DNA of 16,245 nucleotides from Collinsella sp. (GCA_018376905.1 JAHAAK010000044.1:1-16245), one strand, 5' to 3'; shown: positions 1 to 10,057, numbered from the stretch's first letter. Translations and numbers: made by a program. The notes: generated by a model not told the origin, from the letters alone.

Positions 1-20
1 GACGGGTTGATATAGGGAGA

Positions 21-52
21 GGGCCTGACCCCATATCGTTGGGGCCAGGCCC
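21..52 (+). terminator. Hairpin terminator of an upstream off-window gene
   Basis: Arms GGGCCTGACCCC (21-32) and GGGGCCAGGCCC (41-52) pair with one internal mismatch around an 8-base loop and are followed by GATTTTGCC. A GC-rich stem plus a short T run fits an intrinsic terminator for a plus-strand gene ending left of the window. The T run is short, so efficiency is uncertain. Confidence 0.55.
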
Positions 53-150
53 GATTTTGCCTCTTGACAATGTCCTGCTCATATTAAAAGGAACGTCCCC
101 ATGTGCCGGGCATGGGATACCATGGTGGAACCCTAGTGAAAGGATGTTTC

Positions 151-1239
151 ATGGCACATGTCAATGACCAGCGTGTGGTGCGCGTGCTCGATGCGCTCGA
201 GGCTCAGCACCCCGGCGCGCAGCTGCTCGTGAATGACCCGTGGTCGATTTATTACCTGACCGGCTTTTATGCCGATATGTTCGAGCGTTTTTGCGGCGTG
301 TTGCTCGCGCGCGATGCCGAGCCGGTGATCCTGGTCAACGCGCTGCACCAGCTACCGGAGTACGACAACGCCCGCGTTGCCTACCACACCGATACCGACA
401 TCGTGGCCGATGCCATCGCGCGCGAGGTCGATCCGACCAAGCCGCTCGGCATCGACACCGTCATGCGCTCCGGCTTTTTGATGCCCCTCATGGAGCGCAA
501 CGCCGCAAGCGAGTTCTTCCTGGGCGACTTTGCCGTCACCGCAGCACGCACGTACAAGGACGCTGCCGAGCAGGAGCTCATGCGCGTATCCTCGGCCGCC
601 AACGACGCCGTGATGGCCGACGCAATCAAGCTCGTCCACGAAGGTGTGACGGAGCGCGAGATTGCCGACCAGATGCTCGGCCTCTACCGCAAGCACGACT
701 GCGAGGGCTTTAGCTTTCCGCCGATCGTGAGCTTTGGCGCCAACGCCGGCGACCCGCATCACGAGCCCGACGACACCGTGCTCAAGCGCGGCGACGTGGT
801 GCTGTTCGATATTGGCGGACGCCATCGCAACTACTGTTCCGACATGACGCGCACGTTCTTTTGGGGCGAGCCGGACGAGGATACGGCTCGCATCTACGAA
901 ATTGTGCGTCGTGCCAACGAGGCCGCCGAGGCACTTATCGCACCCGGCGTTCGCATGTGCGACCTGGACCGTGCCGCACGCGACGTGATTGAGGAAGCGG
1001 GCTACGGCAAGTACTTCACGCATCGCCTGGGTCACTCGATCGGCCTGCAGGACCACGAGCCGGGCGATGTCTCGCTCGTCAACGAGCAGGTTATCGAACC
1101 GGGCATGACCTTCTCCATCGAGCCGGGCATCTACCTCCCCGGTCACACCGGCGTCCGCATCGAGGACCTGGCCCTCGTCACCGAGACCGGCGTCGAGATC
1201 CTCAACAACTACCCCCACGATCCGGCCCGCCTAGACTAG
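151..1239 (+). CDS. M24-family aminopeptidase / Xaa-Pro dipeptidase
   Basis: This cytoplasmic metallopeptidase probably removes or cleaves at Xaa-Pro bonds during peptide recycling. The 362-residue product has the two-domain layout of the family: a creatinase-like N-terminal domain (about residues 1-130) and a C-terminal pita-bread peptidase domain. The five expected metal ligands are visible: D220 (LFDIGG), D231 (CSDMTRTF), H295 (HRLGHSIG), E324 (SIEPGIY) and E338 (RIEDLAL). H204 lies in DPHHEPDD, where the family has its substrate-site histidine. The start at 151 is chosen because AAAGGA lies 6 bases upstream and the homologous sequence begins at MAHVNDQ; an ATG at 103 would add 16 residues with no good ribosome site. 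It is the only plus-strand gene and converges on folC. The exact choice between PepP-like and PepQ-like activity cannot be made from sequence alone. Confidence 0.9.
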   Translation: MAHVNDQRVVRVLDALEAQHPGAQLLVNDPWSIYYLTGFYADMFERFCGVLLARDAEPVILVNALHQLPEYDNARVAYHTDTDIVADAIAREVDPTKPLGIDTVMRSGFLMPLMERNAASEFFLGDFAVTAARTYKDAAEQELMRVSSAANDAVMADAIKLVHEGVTEREIADQMLGLYRKHDCEGFSFPPIVSFGANAGDPHHEPDDTVLKRGDVVLFDIGGRHRNYCSDMTRTFFWGEPDEDTARIYEIVRRANEAAEALIAPGVRMCDLDRAARDVIEEAGYGKYFTHRLGHSIGLQDHEPGDVSLVNEQVIEPGMTFSIEPGIYLPGHTGVRIEDLALVTETGVEILNNYPHDPARLD

Positions 1240-1264
1240 CCTAGTCCCCAAGCCCCCAAACTAG

Positions 1265-1329
1265 GTTGCGGTGGAATAGTTCCTGGACGGGCTGCTAGAA
1301 CCCAAAAACAGGAACTATTTCACCGCAAC
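1265..1329. repeat. TTGCGGTG-family inverted repeat, copy 1
   Basis: The arms at 1265-1285 and 1309-1329 are 21 bases each and complementary with one mismatch, around a 23-base loop. The stem base reads TTGCGGTG and the stem top ends in CTG, as in two further copies at 9773-9855 and 13921-13993. It sits between the convergent ends of the peptidase gene and folC. It could stop transcription from both sides, but no T run follows on either strand. Apart from this element the gap 1240-1344 holds only a weak CCTAG...CTAGG pairing. Confidence 0.8.
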
Positions 1330-1344
1330 TGACGAGGGGATGGG

Positions 1345-2688
1345 TTAACGCAGCAGGCCGGCTACTTCGCCGGCTAGGGTGATGGTGCCGGCTGCTACGA
1401 AGGGCTCGCCCGCGGACTTGAAAGCCGCGAGGGCCTCGGGCACGCTCGGGTACACACCGGCAAGCTTATCGGCGTCCACAAGGGCGGCGAGCTCCTCTGC
1501 CGGCAAGGCGCGATCGGAATCGGTCTGGGTCACGACCACGCGCGGGAAAGCCGGGATCAGCACGTCGACGATGCCCGCCACGTCCTTGTCGGCCAGCGCG
1601 GCGCACAGCAGCGTGGGGCGATTCTCCACGCACGGATCAATCTCGTCCAGCGCGCTCACAAAGTTCTCGCAGCTCTGGGGGTTATGACAGGCGTCAATCA
1701 GCTTAAGCGGATCGGTCCCCAGCACGTCAAAACGACCCGGTGTGGGGCAACCCATAAGCGATGCATCCAGCGCATCGTGGTCGAGCTCGCGACCCAGATA
1801 CCCCTCGCAAAGCATAATCGCGCACGCGGCATTCTGCGGCTGATAGGCCGGCTTGACCATGCTCGACGTATAGATCGCACGTGGCGTGGTGCAGCTAAAC
1901 TCAACCGTGTCGCCCACATGCACCGGCACCTTAGTCGTGGCATGACTCACCACGAGCGGCACAATGCCGCACTCTCGACAACGGGCATCCATCACGCGCT
2001 GAACGCTCGCCTCATGCGTGCCCTCGCCCAGCACAACCAGGCGTCCGGGCTTAATGACCGCAGCCTTCTCCCCCGCAATGGCCTCGAGCGTATCGCCCAA
2101 AATACGTGTGTGATCGAGCCCAATGCCTGTAATGGCCACGGCGACAGGATCGGTCGCACTCGTAGCATCCCAGCGTCCGCCCATGCCGACCTCAAGCACG
2201 GCCACGTCCACGCAAGCCTCGGCAAACACCACCAGTGCAGCAGCCGTCAGCAGGTCAAACGGCGTGATGGTATAGGCGCGCTCCCCCGCCGCCACACGAC
2301 GCGCATTCACGCGACGCCCCGCCTCGACAGCCGCCGAAACGCCACGGGCAAAGGCTTCGTCGCTCACAACGCGCCCGTCAACCTCCATGCGCTCGGGATA
2401 GCGCACCAGCTGCGGCGACGTATAAAGCGCGGTCTTGAGCCCCTCGCCGCGAAGGATAGCAGCCGAAAAACGCGTAGTCGAAGTCTTGCCATTGGTACCG
2501 GCAACCTGAATGCAATCGAAATACTCGTCCGGACGTCCCAGCTCATCGAGCATATCGACAACCGTCTCGAGCAGAGGCCCAGCATCCCCAGAAATCCGCC
2601 CCGTATCAGCAGCAAGCCCCACAGCTTCACCAAACGAAAGCAACTCAAACGAGAAAGGAACGACATACGACCCAGAACGCTTAGCCAT
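1345..2688 (-). CDS. folC: Bifunctional folylpolyglutamate synthase / dihydrofolate synthase
   Basis: FolC adds glutamate to dihydropteroate and to tetrahydrofolates with ATP, completing folate synthesis and trapping folates in the cell. The 447-residue product has the Mur-ligase fold expected of FolC. Visible motifs are the P-loop GTNGKT at residues 64-69; the stretch VLEVGMGGRWDATSA; the FolC signature GLDHTRILGDTLEAIAGEKA; and the start of the C-terminal domain near DACHNPQS, where most relatives read DGAHNP. The ATG at 2688 follows a GGGGGA about 9 bases upstream. The gene lies downstream of valS on the same strand, a pairing also known as the valS-folC operon in Bacillus. Here 279 bases and a large palindrome separate them, and a separate promoter is possible near 2750. 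Identification is firm; substrate preference is not determinable. Confidence 0.95.
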   Translation of the reverse strand: MAKRSGSYVVPFSFELLSFGEAVGLAADTGRISGDAGPLLETVVDMLDELGRPDEYFDCIQVAGTNGKTSTTRFSAAILRGEGLKTALYTSPQLVRYPERMEVDGRVVSDEAFARGVSAAVEAGRRVNARRVAAGERAYTITPFDLLTAAALVVFAEACVDVAVLEVGMGGRWDATSATDPVAVAITGIGLDHTRILGDTLEAIAGEKAAVIKPGRLVVLGEGTHEASVQRVMDARCRECGIVPLVVSHATTKVPVHVGDTVEFSCTTPRAIYTSSMVKPAYQPQNAACAIMLCEGYLGRELDHDALDASLMGCPTPGRFDVLGTDPLKLIDACHNPQSCENFVSALDEIDPCVENRPTLLCAALADKDVAGIVDVLIPAFPRVVVTQTDSDRALPAEELAALVDADKLAGVYPSVPEALAAFKSAGEPFVAAGTITLAGEVAGLLR

Positions 2689-2844
2689 AACTCAAAGTCC
2701 CCCATAACAGAAAAAGAGGCCCACCAAAAAGAATGAGCCCCTCACGTTGACAATATCAGCCTTTACCCGATTGCAGCGAGAACAAGGCCACAACCCAGTG
2801 GCCCTGACCGGCAGGAAGCGGACGCCCCCGTAACCGCCATGGGA
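2689..2844 (-). promoter_or_regulatory. Leader region of folC with a possible extended -10 site
   Basis: Read on the minus strand, TGATATTGT (2750-2758) resembles an extended -10 box (TG-N-TATTGT), 62 bases before the folC start; no convincing -35 box is visible. Between it and the start codon there is GAGG...CCTC followed by five T residues (about 2710-2742), which could form a weak attenuator. Further upstream GGCCAC (2786-2791) and GTGGCC (2798-2803) form a small hairpin that may help end valS transcripts. All three are weak calls from sequence pattern alone. Confidence 0.25.
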
Positions 2845-2952
2845 GCGGTTTGGGGCTTTGCTCGATACAAGTTCCGCACGAGCCGAAGGCCACTTAATGT
2901 GGCCTTCGTGCGAGCAGGACTGTCCGCAGTAGCGAGCAATGCCCCAAACCGC
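2845..2952. repeat. Nested palindrome, copy A (downstream of valS)
   Basis: Outer arms at 2845-2864 and 2933-2952 (20 bases, one mismatch) enclose an inner hairpin with stem CGAAGGCCAC (2884-2893), loop TTAAT and stem GTGGCCTTCG (2899-2908). The inner part, from TTCCGCACGAGCCGAAG to CTTCGTGCGAGC, recurs in inverted orientation at 5685-5797 on the other side of valS. The outer arms of the two copies are unrelated in sequence. It lies 15 bases past the valS stop codon. It is probably an intergenic REP/MITE-like or RNA-structure element; its function is unknown. Confidence 0.8.
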
Positions 2953-2967
2953 GTCCCCCAGTACCGC

Positions 2968-5664
<2,697 letters not shown>

Positions 5665-5684
5665 ATATCTCTCCCTGTCCCGCC

Positions 5685-5797
5685 GGCGTGTCCGCCTGCT
5701 TGGTTTTCGCTCGGTCAGGTCCTGGCTCGCACGAAGAGCACATTTAGTGCTCTTCGGCTCGTGCGGAATCTACGAAAACCAAGCAGGCGGACACGCC
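5685..5797. repeat. Nested palindrome, copy B (upstream of valS)
   Basis: Outer arms at 5685-5709 and 5773-5797 are a perfect 25-base inverted repeat. Inside lies a hairpin with stem CGAAGAGCAC (5732-5741), loop ATTTA and stem GTGCTCTTCG (5747-5756). The inner core matches copy A at 2845-2952 in reverse orientation, with two stem positions changed and both changes compensated. The element ends 20 bases before the valS start codon, so it may lie in the valS leader. No T-box features (such as the T-box sequence with a valine specifier) were seen. Confidence 0.8.
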
Positions 5798-5872
5798 TTA
5801 GGTATCGATTACTTCAGTCTGAAGGTACTAACTTGACAATCTCACAGAATAGCACAGGCATACCTGCCGAAA

Positions 5873-5953
5873 AGGGACAGGTTTATTTTGGTAGGTTTTA
5901 TCAGGGGAAACGACATTTGCCCATATAAAACCGACCAAAATAAACCTGTCCCT
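5873..5953. repeat. Long palindrome with AGGGACAGGTTTATTTTGGT arms
   Basis: Two 29-base arms at 5873-5901 and 5925-5953 are complementary except for one position, around a 23-base loop that contains GGG and CCC. It lies between the clpX terminator and the valS upstream region. The GGGACAGG token recalls the GGGGACAGG loop of the palindrome at 15637. No coding capacity is visible; it is likely a non-autonomous mobile or structural repeat. Confidence 0.8.
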
Positions 5954-5959
5954 AAATGG

Positions 5960-5989
5960 CAGGCCCCGCGGTGGTTGCCGCGGGGCCTG
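5960..5989 (-). terminator. Terminator hairpin of clpX
   Basis: CAGGCCCCGCGG (5960-5971) and CCGCGGGGCCTG (5978-5989) form a perfect 12-base stem with a 6-base loop, 12 bases past the clpX stop. On the minus strand it is followed by CCATTTAGGG, a poor T run. The position and strong stem nevertheless make it the likely end of the clp transcript. Confidence 0.65.
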
Positions 5990-6001
5990 GATTCAAACTA
6001 T

Positions 6002-7408
6002 TTACCCGTAGATGCGTTGGGGCTGTTCTTCGCCCTTTACGGAGGCTTCGGTCACAACGACCTTGGAAACGCCCTCCTCACTGGGCAGATCGAACATTGT
6101 CTGCTGCAGCACGTCCTCGCAGATGGAGCGCAGGCCGCGGGCGCCGGTCTTGCGGGCGAGCGCCATGCGGGCGATCTCGTGCAGGGCCGCGTCCTCAAAC
6201 TCAAGCTCAACGTCCTCAAGCTGGAACATCTTACGGTACTGGCGCACCACGGCGTTCTTGGGCTCGGTCAGAATCGACACCAGGTCGTCCTCGTCGAGCG
6301 CCTGCGTCTGGGTTACGACAGGCGTGCGGCCAACGAACTCGGGAATCATGCCAAAGGCGTTGAGGTCCTGCGGGAGCACCTGGCGCAGCAGGTCGTTCTC
6401 CTCGACCGAGGTGGGGCCGGCGATCTCGGAGTTAAAGCCCACGCCCTTGTTGCCCACGCGATCGGCGATAATCTTGTCCAGACCCACAAAGGCACCGCCA
6501 CAGATGAACAGGATATTGGTCGTGTCGATCTGCAGCAGCTCCTGCTGGGGATGCTTGCGGCCGCCAGTGGGCGGAACGCTGGCCACCGTGCCCTCAAGAA
6601 TCTTAAGCAGCGCCTGCTGAACGCCCTCGCCCGAGACATCGCGGGTAATGGAGAGGTTCTCGGCCTTGCGGGCGATCTTGTCGATCTCGTCCACGTAGAT
6701 AATGCCCACCTGAGCGCGCTCAATATCGCCATCGGCAGCATTGATGAGCTTGAGCAGGATGTTCTCCACGTCCTCGCCAACGTAGCCGGCCTCGGTAAGC
6801 GCAGTGGCGTCGGCGATGGCAAACGGCACCTCGAGGATGCGCGCGAGCGTCTGGGCCAGCAGGGTCTTACCGGTACCGGTGGGACCGAGCAGCAAGATGT
6901 TGGACTTGGCGAGCTCTACCTCGTCCATATCGTCGTCGAACTGCGAGCCCATGTCGTCGTCAAAGGCAGACACCGCGGCGCCGCCCTCGATCACGCGACG
7001 ATAGTGGTTGTACACGGCCACCGACATGGCGCGCTTGGCGTCCTCCTGGCCCATAACATAGGCCGAAAGCTCGTCATAGATCTCGTGCGGCGTCGGCACG
7101 TGCGTGATGACCTGGCGGTCGTCCTCGAGCTCAAAGCCCTCGGTCTCGGGGTCCACGGCGGGCTGCCCAGCAGCCTGGCCGTGGTCGTTGAGGAAGCCTG
7201 GCAGCTTGCCGTTGCGGGCAGCGTCCATAAAGTCCGAAGCCAGCGACTCCTCCAGAATCTCGGAGCAAGCGGCGACGCACTCGTCACAGATAAAGATGTT
7301 GGTCGGGCCCTTTACGAGGCGACGGACCTGGCCCTGCTCTTTTCCGCAGAAGGAGCAGCGGATAGGGTTGCCGTTCTCGTCAAAGTTGTCCTGCATGTTT
7401 CCTGCCAT
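6002..7408 (-). CDS. clpX: ATP-dependent Clp protease ATP-binding subunit ClpX
   Basis: ClpX is the hexameric AAA+ unfoldase that feeds tagged proteins to ClpP in the cytoplasm. In the 468-residue product the N-terminal zinc-binding domain uses C18, C21, C41 and C44. Walker A is GPTGTGKT (175-182), the pore loop is GYVG (208-211) and Walker B is IIYVDEID (236-243). GVGF corresponds to the IGF-type loop that docks on ClpP, and GARGLRS is the sensor-2 region. The start at 7408 lies one base after the clpP stop, with GAAGGA about 9 bases upstream; ATG four codons later (MQDNFDE) is also possible. Unusually, residues 142-165 carry an acidic insertion with AFDDD and QFDDD, just before the conserved LAKSNILLLGP. 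In E. coli ClpX the corresponding linker is much shorter. Confidence 0.96.
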   Translation of the reverse strand: MAGNMQDNFDENGNPIRCSFCGKEQGQVRRLVKGPTNIFICDECVAACSEILEESLASDFMDAARNGKLPGFLNDHGQAAGQPAVDPETEGFELEDDRQVITHVPTPHEIYDELSAYVMGQEDAKRAMSVAVYNHYRRVIEGGAAVSAFDDDMGSQFDDDMDEVELAKSNILLLGPTGTGKTLLAQTLARILEVPFAIADATALTEAGYVGEDVENILLKLINAADGDIERAQVGIIYVDEIDKIARKAENLSITRDVSGEGVQQALLKILEGTVASVPPTGGRKHPQQELLQIDTTNILFICGGAFVGLDKIIADRVGNKGVGFNSEIAGPTSVEENDLLRQVLPQDLNAFGMIPEFVGRTPVVTQTQALDEDDLVSILTEPKNAVVRQYRKMFQLEDVELEFEDAALHEIARMALARKTGARGLRSICEDVLQQTMFDLPSEEGVSKVVVTEASVKGEEQPQRIYG

Positions 7409-7409
7409 C

Positions 7410-8030
7410 CTAGGCATCCTTCGCGGCGAGATCGCGCGAGGTGACGATACGGTCAATCAAGCCGTAGTCGAGGGCCTCGGCAGCGGTCAGGTAGTTGTCG
7501 CGCTCGGTATCGGCCTGGACCTTCTCGATGGGCTGGCCCGAGGCGTCGGACAGGATCTGGTTGAGCTCGCGACGGGTCTTCTTGATCTCCTCGGCAACGA
7601 TCTCAATCTCGGTCTGCTGACCCTGGGCACCGCCGCTGGGCTGGTGAATCATGACCTTGGAGTGCGGCAGGCAGAAGCGCTTGCCCTTGGCGCCGGCCGA
7701 AAGCAGCACAGCGGCCATAGACGCGGCCATGCCGACGCAAATGGTGGAGACCTGCGGCTTAATGAAGTTCATGGTGTCAAGAATCGCCAGGCCGGAGTAG
7801 ACCTCGCCACCGGGCGAATTGATGTAGAGCGAGATATCCTTCTCGGCATCCTGGCTCTCAAGATGCAGCAGCTGGGCAACGACCAGGTTGGCGCTGACGG
7901 AGTTGATCTCCTCGCCCAAGAAGATGATGCGGTCGTTGAGCAGGCGCGAATAGATATCGTAGCTGCGCTCGCCGCGCGGCGTCTGCTCGATAACGTATGG
8001 CACGAGGGCGGAATCGAACTTAGCGATCAT
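7410..8030 (-). CDS. clpP: ATP-dependent Clp protease proteolytic subunit ClpP
   Basis: ClpP is the tetradecameric serine peptidase chamber that degrades proteins unfolded by ClpX. The 206-residue product carries the full triad: S104 in GMAASM, H129 in MIHQPSGG and D178 in DTERDNY. The spacing (25 and 49 residues) matches E. coli ClpP. INSPGGEVYSG is the oxyanion-region motif. The start at 8030 is chosen for a GGAG six bases upstream. In-frame ATGs at 8036, 8042 and 8060 would add a few basic residues and cannot be excluded. It is followed by clpX after one base, so the two are translated from one message and probably coupled. tig lies upstream across a 163-base gap with a strong hairpin. Confidence 0.95.
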   Translation of the reverse strand: MIAKFDSALVPYVIEQTPRGERSYDIYSRLLNDRIIFLGEEINSVSANLVVAQLLHLESQDAEKDISLYINSPGGEVYSGLAILDTMNFIKPQVSTICVGMAASMAAVLLSAGAKGKRFCLPHSKVMIHQPSGGAQGQQTEIEIVAEEIKKTRRELNQILSDASGQPIEKVQADTERDNYLTAAEALDYGLIDRIVTSRDLAAKDA

Positions 8031-8076
8031 ACGCATCTCCATTTCTCTCTTGCGGACCAAATTGGTTCTAGATAAA

Positions 8077-8117
8077 CGTACGGTGCCCGCATGCTATGCA
8101 TTGGCTGGCACCGTACG
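8077..8117. repeat. Inverted repeat between tig and clpP
   Basis: CGTACGGTGCC (8077-8087) and GGCACCGTACG (8107-8117) form a perfect 11-base stem around a 19-base loop. On the minus strand it comes after tig and before clpP and is followed by GTTTATCTAG, a weak T stretch. It may partially terminate tig transcripts or shape the clpP leader. A second small palindrome, ACCGG-ATAA-CCGGT, is at 8123-8136. No HrcA CIRCE element or clear ClgR site was seen in the gap. Confidence 0.5.
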
Positions 8118-8193
8118 AAGCAACCGGATAACCGGTGTATAACTTTACCCCATCACGGGCGCACGCATGCGCTCGCGGGCAAGGTGGCGAGAA

Positions 8194-9492
8194 TTACTCG
8201 GCGTCCTTGGCGGTCTCGTCGACCTCGGTCACCTTGGCGTTCTCGACCAGGTGGTCAACGGCCTTGGAGCGACGGATGGACTCGCGGACGGCAGGCATGC
8301 GGCCATCGGCGATGAACTCGGCCTTGGAAGCCTCGACGTCCTTGACGCCGGCCTTCTCGAACTCGGCGTTGATGTCATCCTCGGTGACCTCGATCTTGAG
8401 CTCGCGGGCGAGGGCGTCCAGAGCCAGGGACTCACGGGCAACGTCGTTGGCCTGCTTGTGCAGGTCGCCGATGAACTGCTCCATGGTCAGGCCGGAAGCG
8501 GGCAGCCAGGTGTCCAGCGTCATGCCGCGGGCAGCGAGGTTGGACAGGAAGTTCTGGCCAAGCTCCTCAAAGACGGACTGCTCGTAGTCGGCGTCCATCT
8601 CGTCGAGCTGCAGGCGCTCGGCGAGAGCAGAGACGCAACGGTTCTCCTTCTCGGCCGGGAGGCGGGAAGCCTTGTCCTGCTCGATCTCGATCTTGATGGC
8701 GTCGCGCATGGCGTCGATGCTGTCGAAGCCGAAGTCGGACTTGACGAGCTCATCGGTGAGCTCGGGGGTGTTGCGGACCTTGATGCCCTTGACGGTGACC
8801 TCGACGGTGTGGGTCTCGGCCTCCTCGCCCTCCTCGACCTCGTCGGTCCAGGTGACGGTCTTGACGTCGTCAACGTTAGCGCCGATCAGGGCCTCGTTGA
8901 ACTCCTTGGGGTTGCTGTCGCTACCGGCGATGAGCATGCGGCCCTCGGCAGCGAAGTTGTCGGCGTTCTCGACGGCCTTGAGGTCGACGGTGACGTAGTC
9001 CTCGGCCTCGACGGCGCGACCCTCGACGTCCTCGAAGGTGGCACGGTAGTTGAGGAGCATCTCGACCTGGTTGTTGATCTCGGACTCGGTGACCTCCGCA
9101 GGGGGCATCTCGATCTCGACGGCGTCGAAGGAGGAGAGCTCAGCGGCAGGACGCAGGGAGAACTCAACGGTGTAGGTGTAGTCCTCGTGATCCTTGGCGA
9201 GGTCGAGCTCCTTGTAGTCACCGCTCTTGGTGGGGACGATGTCCAGCTCGTTGAGGACGGCGGGCTCGTTGGCGGCGATCAGGTCGTTGGTGGCCTGAGC
9301 GAGGGTTGCCTCGGCGCCAAGAGCGGAGTCGATGACCGGACGGGGAGCCTTACCGGCACGGAAGCCCGGGAAGCGGTACTTCTTGGCAGTGTCCTTGTAG
9401 GCCTTCTTGATCGCGACGTCGACGTCGGCGGCCGGGATGGTGACCGTAGCGGTGAGCTTGGCGTCCTTGACGTCAGAAGCGGTGATGTTCAA
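8194..9492 (-). CDS. tig: Trigger factor, ribosome-associated chaperone and prolyl isomerase
   Basis: Trigger factor binds near the ribosomal exit tunnel and shields nascent chains; its FKBP domain has peptidyl-prolyl isomerase activity. The product shows the ribosome-binding signature GFRAGKAP, the FKBP-like domain beginning near DYVTVDLKAV, and a long helical C-terminal chaperone domain. I place the start at a TTG (9492): a perfect AGGAGG lies six bases upstream, the protein is then 432 residues, and the signature falls at residues 43-50, the same numbering as in E. coli. An ATG at 9507 overlaps that AGGAGG and has only a weak ribosome site; an ATG at 9549 is less likely still. The gene lies upstream of clpP-clpX, an arrangement common in bacteria, and 91 bases downstream of tRNA-Leu. 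Confidence 0.94.
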   Translation of the reverse strand: MNITASDVKDAKLTATVTIPAADVDVAIKKAYKDTAKKYRFPGFRAGKAPRPVIDSALGAEATLAQATNDLIAANEPAVLNELDIVPTKSGDYKELDLAKDHEDYTYTVEFSLRPAAELSSFDAVEIEMPPAEVTESEINNQVEMLLNYRATFEDVEGRAVEAEDYVTVDLKAVENADNFAAEGRMLIAGSDSNPKEFNEALIGANVDDVKTVTWTDEVEEGEEAETHTVEVTVKGIKVRNTPELTDELVKSDFGFDSIDAMRDAIKIEIEQDKASRLPAEKENRCVSALAERLQLDEMDADYEQSVFEELGQNFLSNLAARGMTLDTWLPASGLTMEQFIGDLHKQANDVARESLALDALARELKIEVTEDDINAEFEKAGVKDVEASKAEFIADGRMPAVRESIRRSKAVDHLVENAKVTEVDETAKDAE

Positions 9493-9583
9493 CACGTTCC
9501 TCCTCATACTGCCCAGCTTATCTGAGGTGCTGGTACCTTTATGCAACATAGAGTCGCGACGGCCGAAGCCGACGCAGATGCGT

Positions 9584-9667
9584 TGGTGCGGGCGAAAGGA
9601 CTCGAACCTTCACGGGAATCCCACCAGAACCTAAATCTGGCGCGTCTACCAATTCCGCCACGCCCGC
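9584..9667 (-). tRNA. tRNA-Leu (anticodon UAG)
   Basis: The minus strand folds as a class II tRNA. The acceptor pair is GCGGGCG / CGCCCGC with an encoded A-CCA end. The D arm contains GGTAGACGC. The anticodon stem-loop CCAGA-TTTAGGT-TCTGG has UAG at 9631-9633. A variable arm (TGGGATTCCCG) and a T arm with GGTTCGAGTCC follow. It reads CUN leucine codons. It lies directly upstream of tig and could be co-transcribed with it. Confidence 0.96.
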
Positions 9668-9686
9668 ATGAGCGCACAGACTAGGA

Positions 9687-9692
9687 ATGATA
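9687..9692 (-). promoter_or_regulatory. Possible -10 box for tRNA-Leu (and tig)
   Basis: On the minus strand TATCAT lies 19 bases before the tRNA 5' end, a spacing that would leave a leader of roughly a dozen bases. No good -35 hexamer is present at 16-18 bases, so this is a weak call. Confidence 0.3.
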
Positions 9693-9772
9693 GCAGATAA
9701 GAACGGCAAGCGCACGCACACCTTTTACAAGCTCACGACCTCACCACGAGTACGCATCGGATCCCCCGCCGC

Positions 9773-9855
9773 CCCATCGAAGTTGCGGTGGAATAGGGAC
9801 TGTTTGGGGCTCCAGTCCTCCAAAACAGTCCCTATTCCACCGCAACTTCGATGGG
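9773..9855. repeat. TTGCGGTG-family inverted repeat, copy 2
   Basis: The arms at 9773-9805 and 9823-9855 form a perfect 33-base inverted repeat with a 17-base loop, the longest perfect stem in the window. It shares TTGCGGTGGAATA and the CTG stem top with copies at 1265 and 13921. Compared with copy 1 it differs at three neighbouring stem positions, all compensated on the opposite arm. It lies between the molybdenum hydroxylase operon and tRNA-Leu. Confidence 0.85.
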
Positions 9856-9919
9856 ACCCGGCAGTCAGGCGGTGCTGGCCATACGCCGGAAAGCGTGTCC
9901 CGGTTTGGGGCCTCGGAAT

Positions 9920-10057
9920 GGGATGCAATTTCCGCTATAGCCATCAACCGGAAACTGCAACCCGTTTTGAGCCCCTATTCCGGGATGCACTTTCCGCCAA
10001 GGCCCTCAAGCGGAAACTGCAGCCCACAATTCAGTTGAAAAGTGGGCTGCAGTTTCC
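9920..10057. repeat. Tandem GGGATGCANTTTCCGC palindrome array
   Basis: Unit 1 runs from GGGATGCAATTTCCGC (9920-9935) to CCGGAAACTGCAACCC (9948-9963). Unit 2 runs from GGGATGCACTTTCCGC (9982-9997) to GCGGAAACTGCAGCCC (10010-10025). Each unit is an imperfect palindrome, and the two are direct repeats at 62-base spacing. A third half-unit, GTGGGCTGCAGTTTCC (10042-10057), pairs perfectly over 16 bases with 10012-10027 across a 14-base loop. The array starts 37 bases after the end of the molybdenum hydroxylase gene, where the last hairpin could act in 3'-end formation, though no T run follows. Confidence 0.75.

Noticed and set aside
64..87. TTGACA plus TATTAA as a promoter for the peptidase gene
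   Set aside because: The spacing is only 12 bases and no -10-like hexamer lies at 16-18 bases.
1678..1692. DACHNP in FolC instead of DGAHNP as a sign of inactivity
   Set aside because: The aspartate, histidine, asparagine and proline are kept, and all other motifs are intact, so loss of function is not supported.
5665..5870. T-box riboswitch upstream of valS
   Set aside because: There is a large hairpin in the likely leader, but no T-box sequence, specifier loop or antiterminator pattern was found, and a similar core lies downstream of valS.
8037..8193. CIRCE or ClgR heat-shock operator before clpP
   Set aside because: No TTAGCACTC repeat and no convincing ClgR-type site was found; only short generic palindromes are present.
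9773..10057. CRISPR array
   Set aside because: The repeats are palindromes of different families with only two full units at regular spacing; there are no uniform repeats and spacers and no cas genes.
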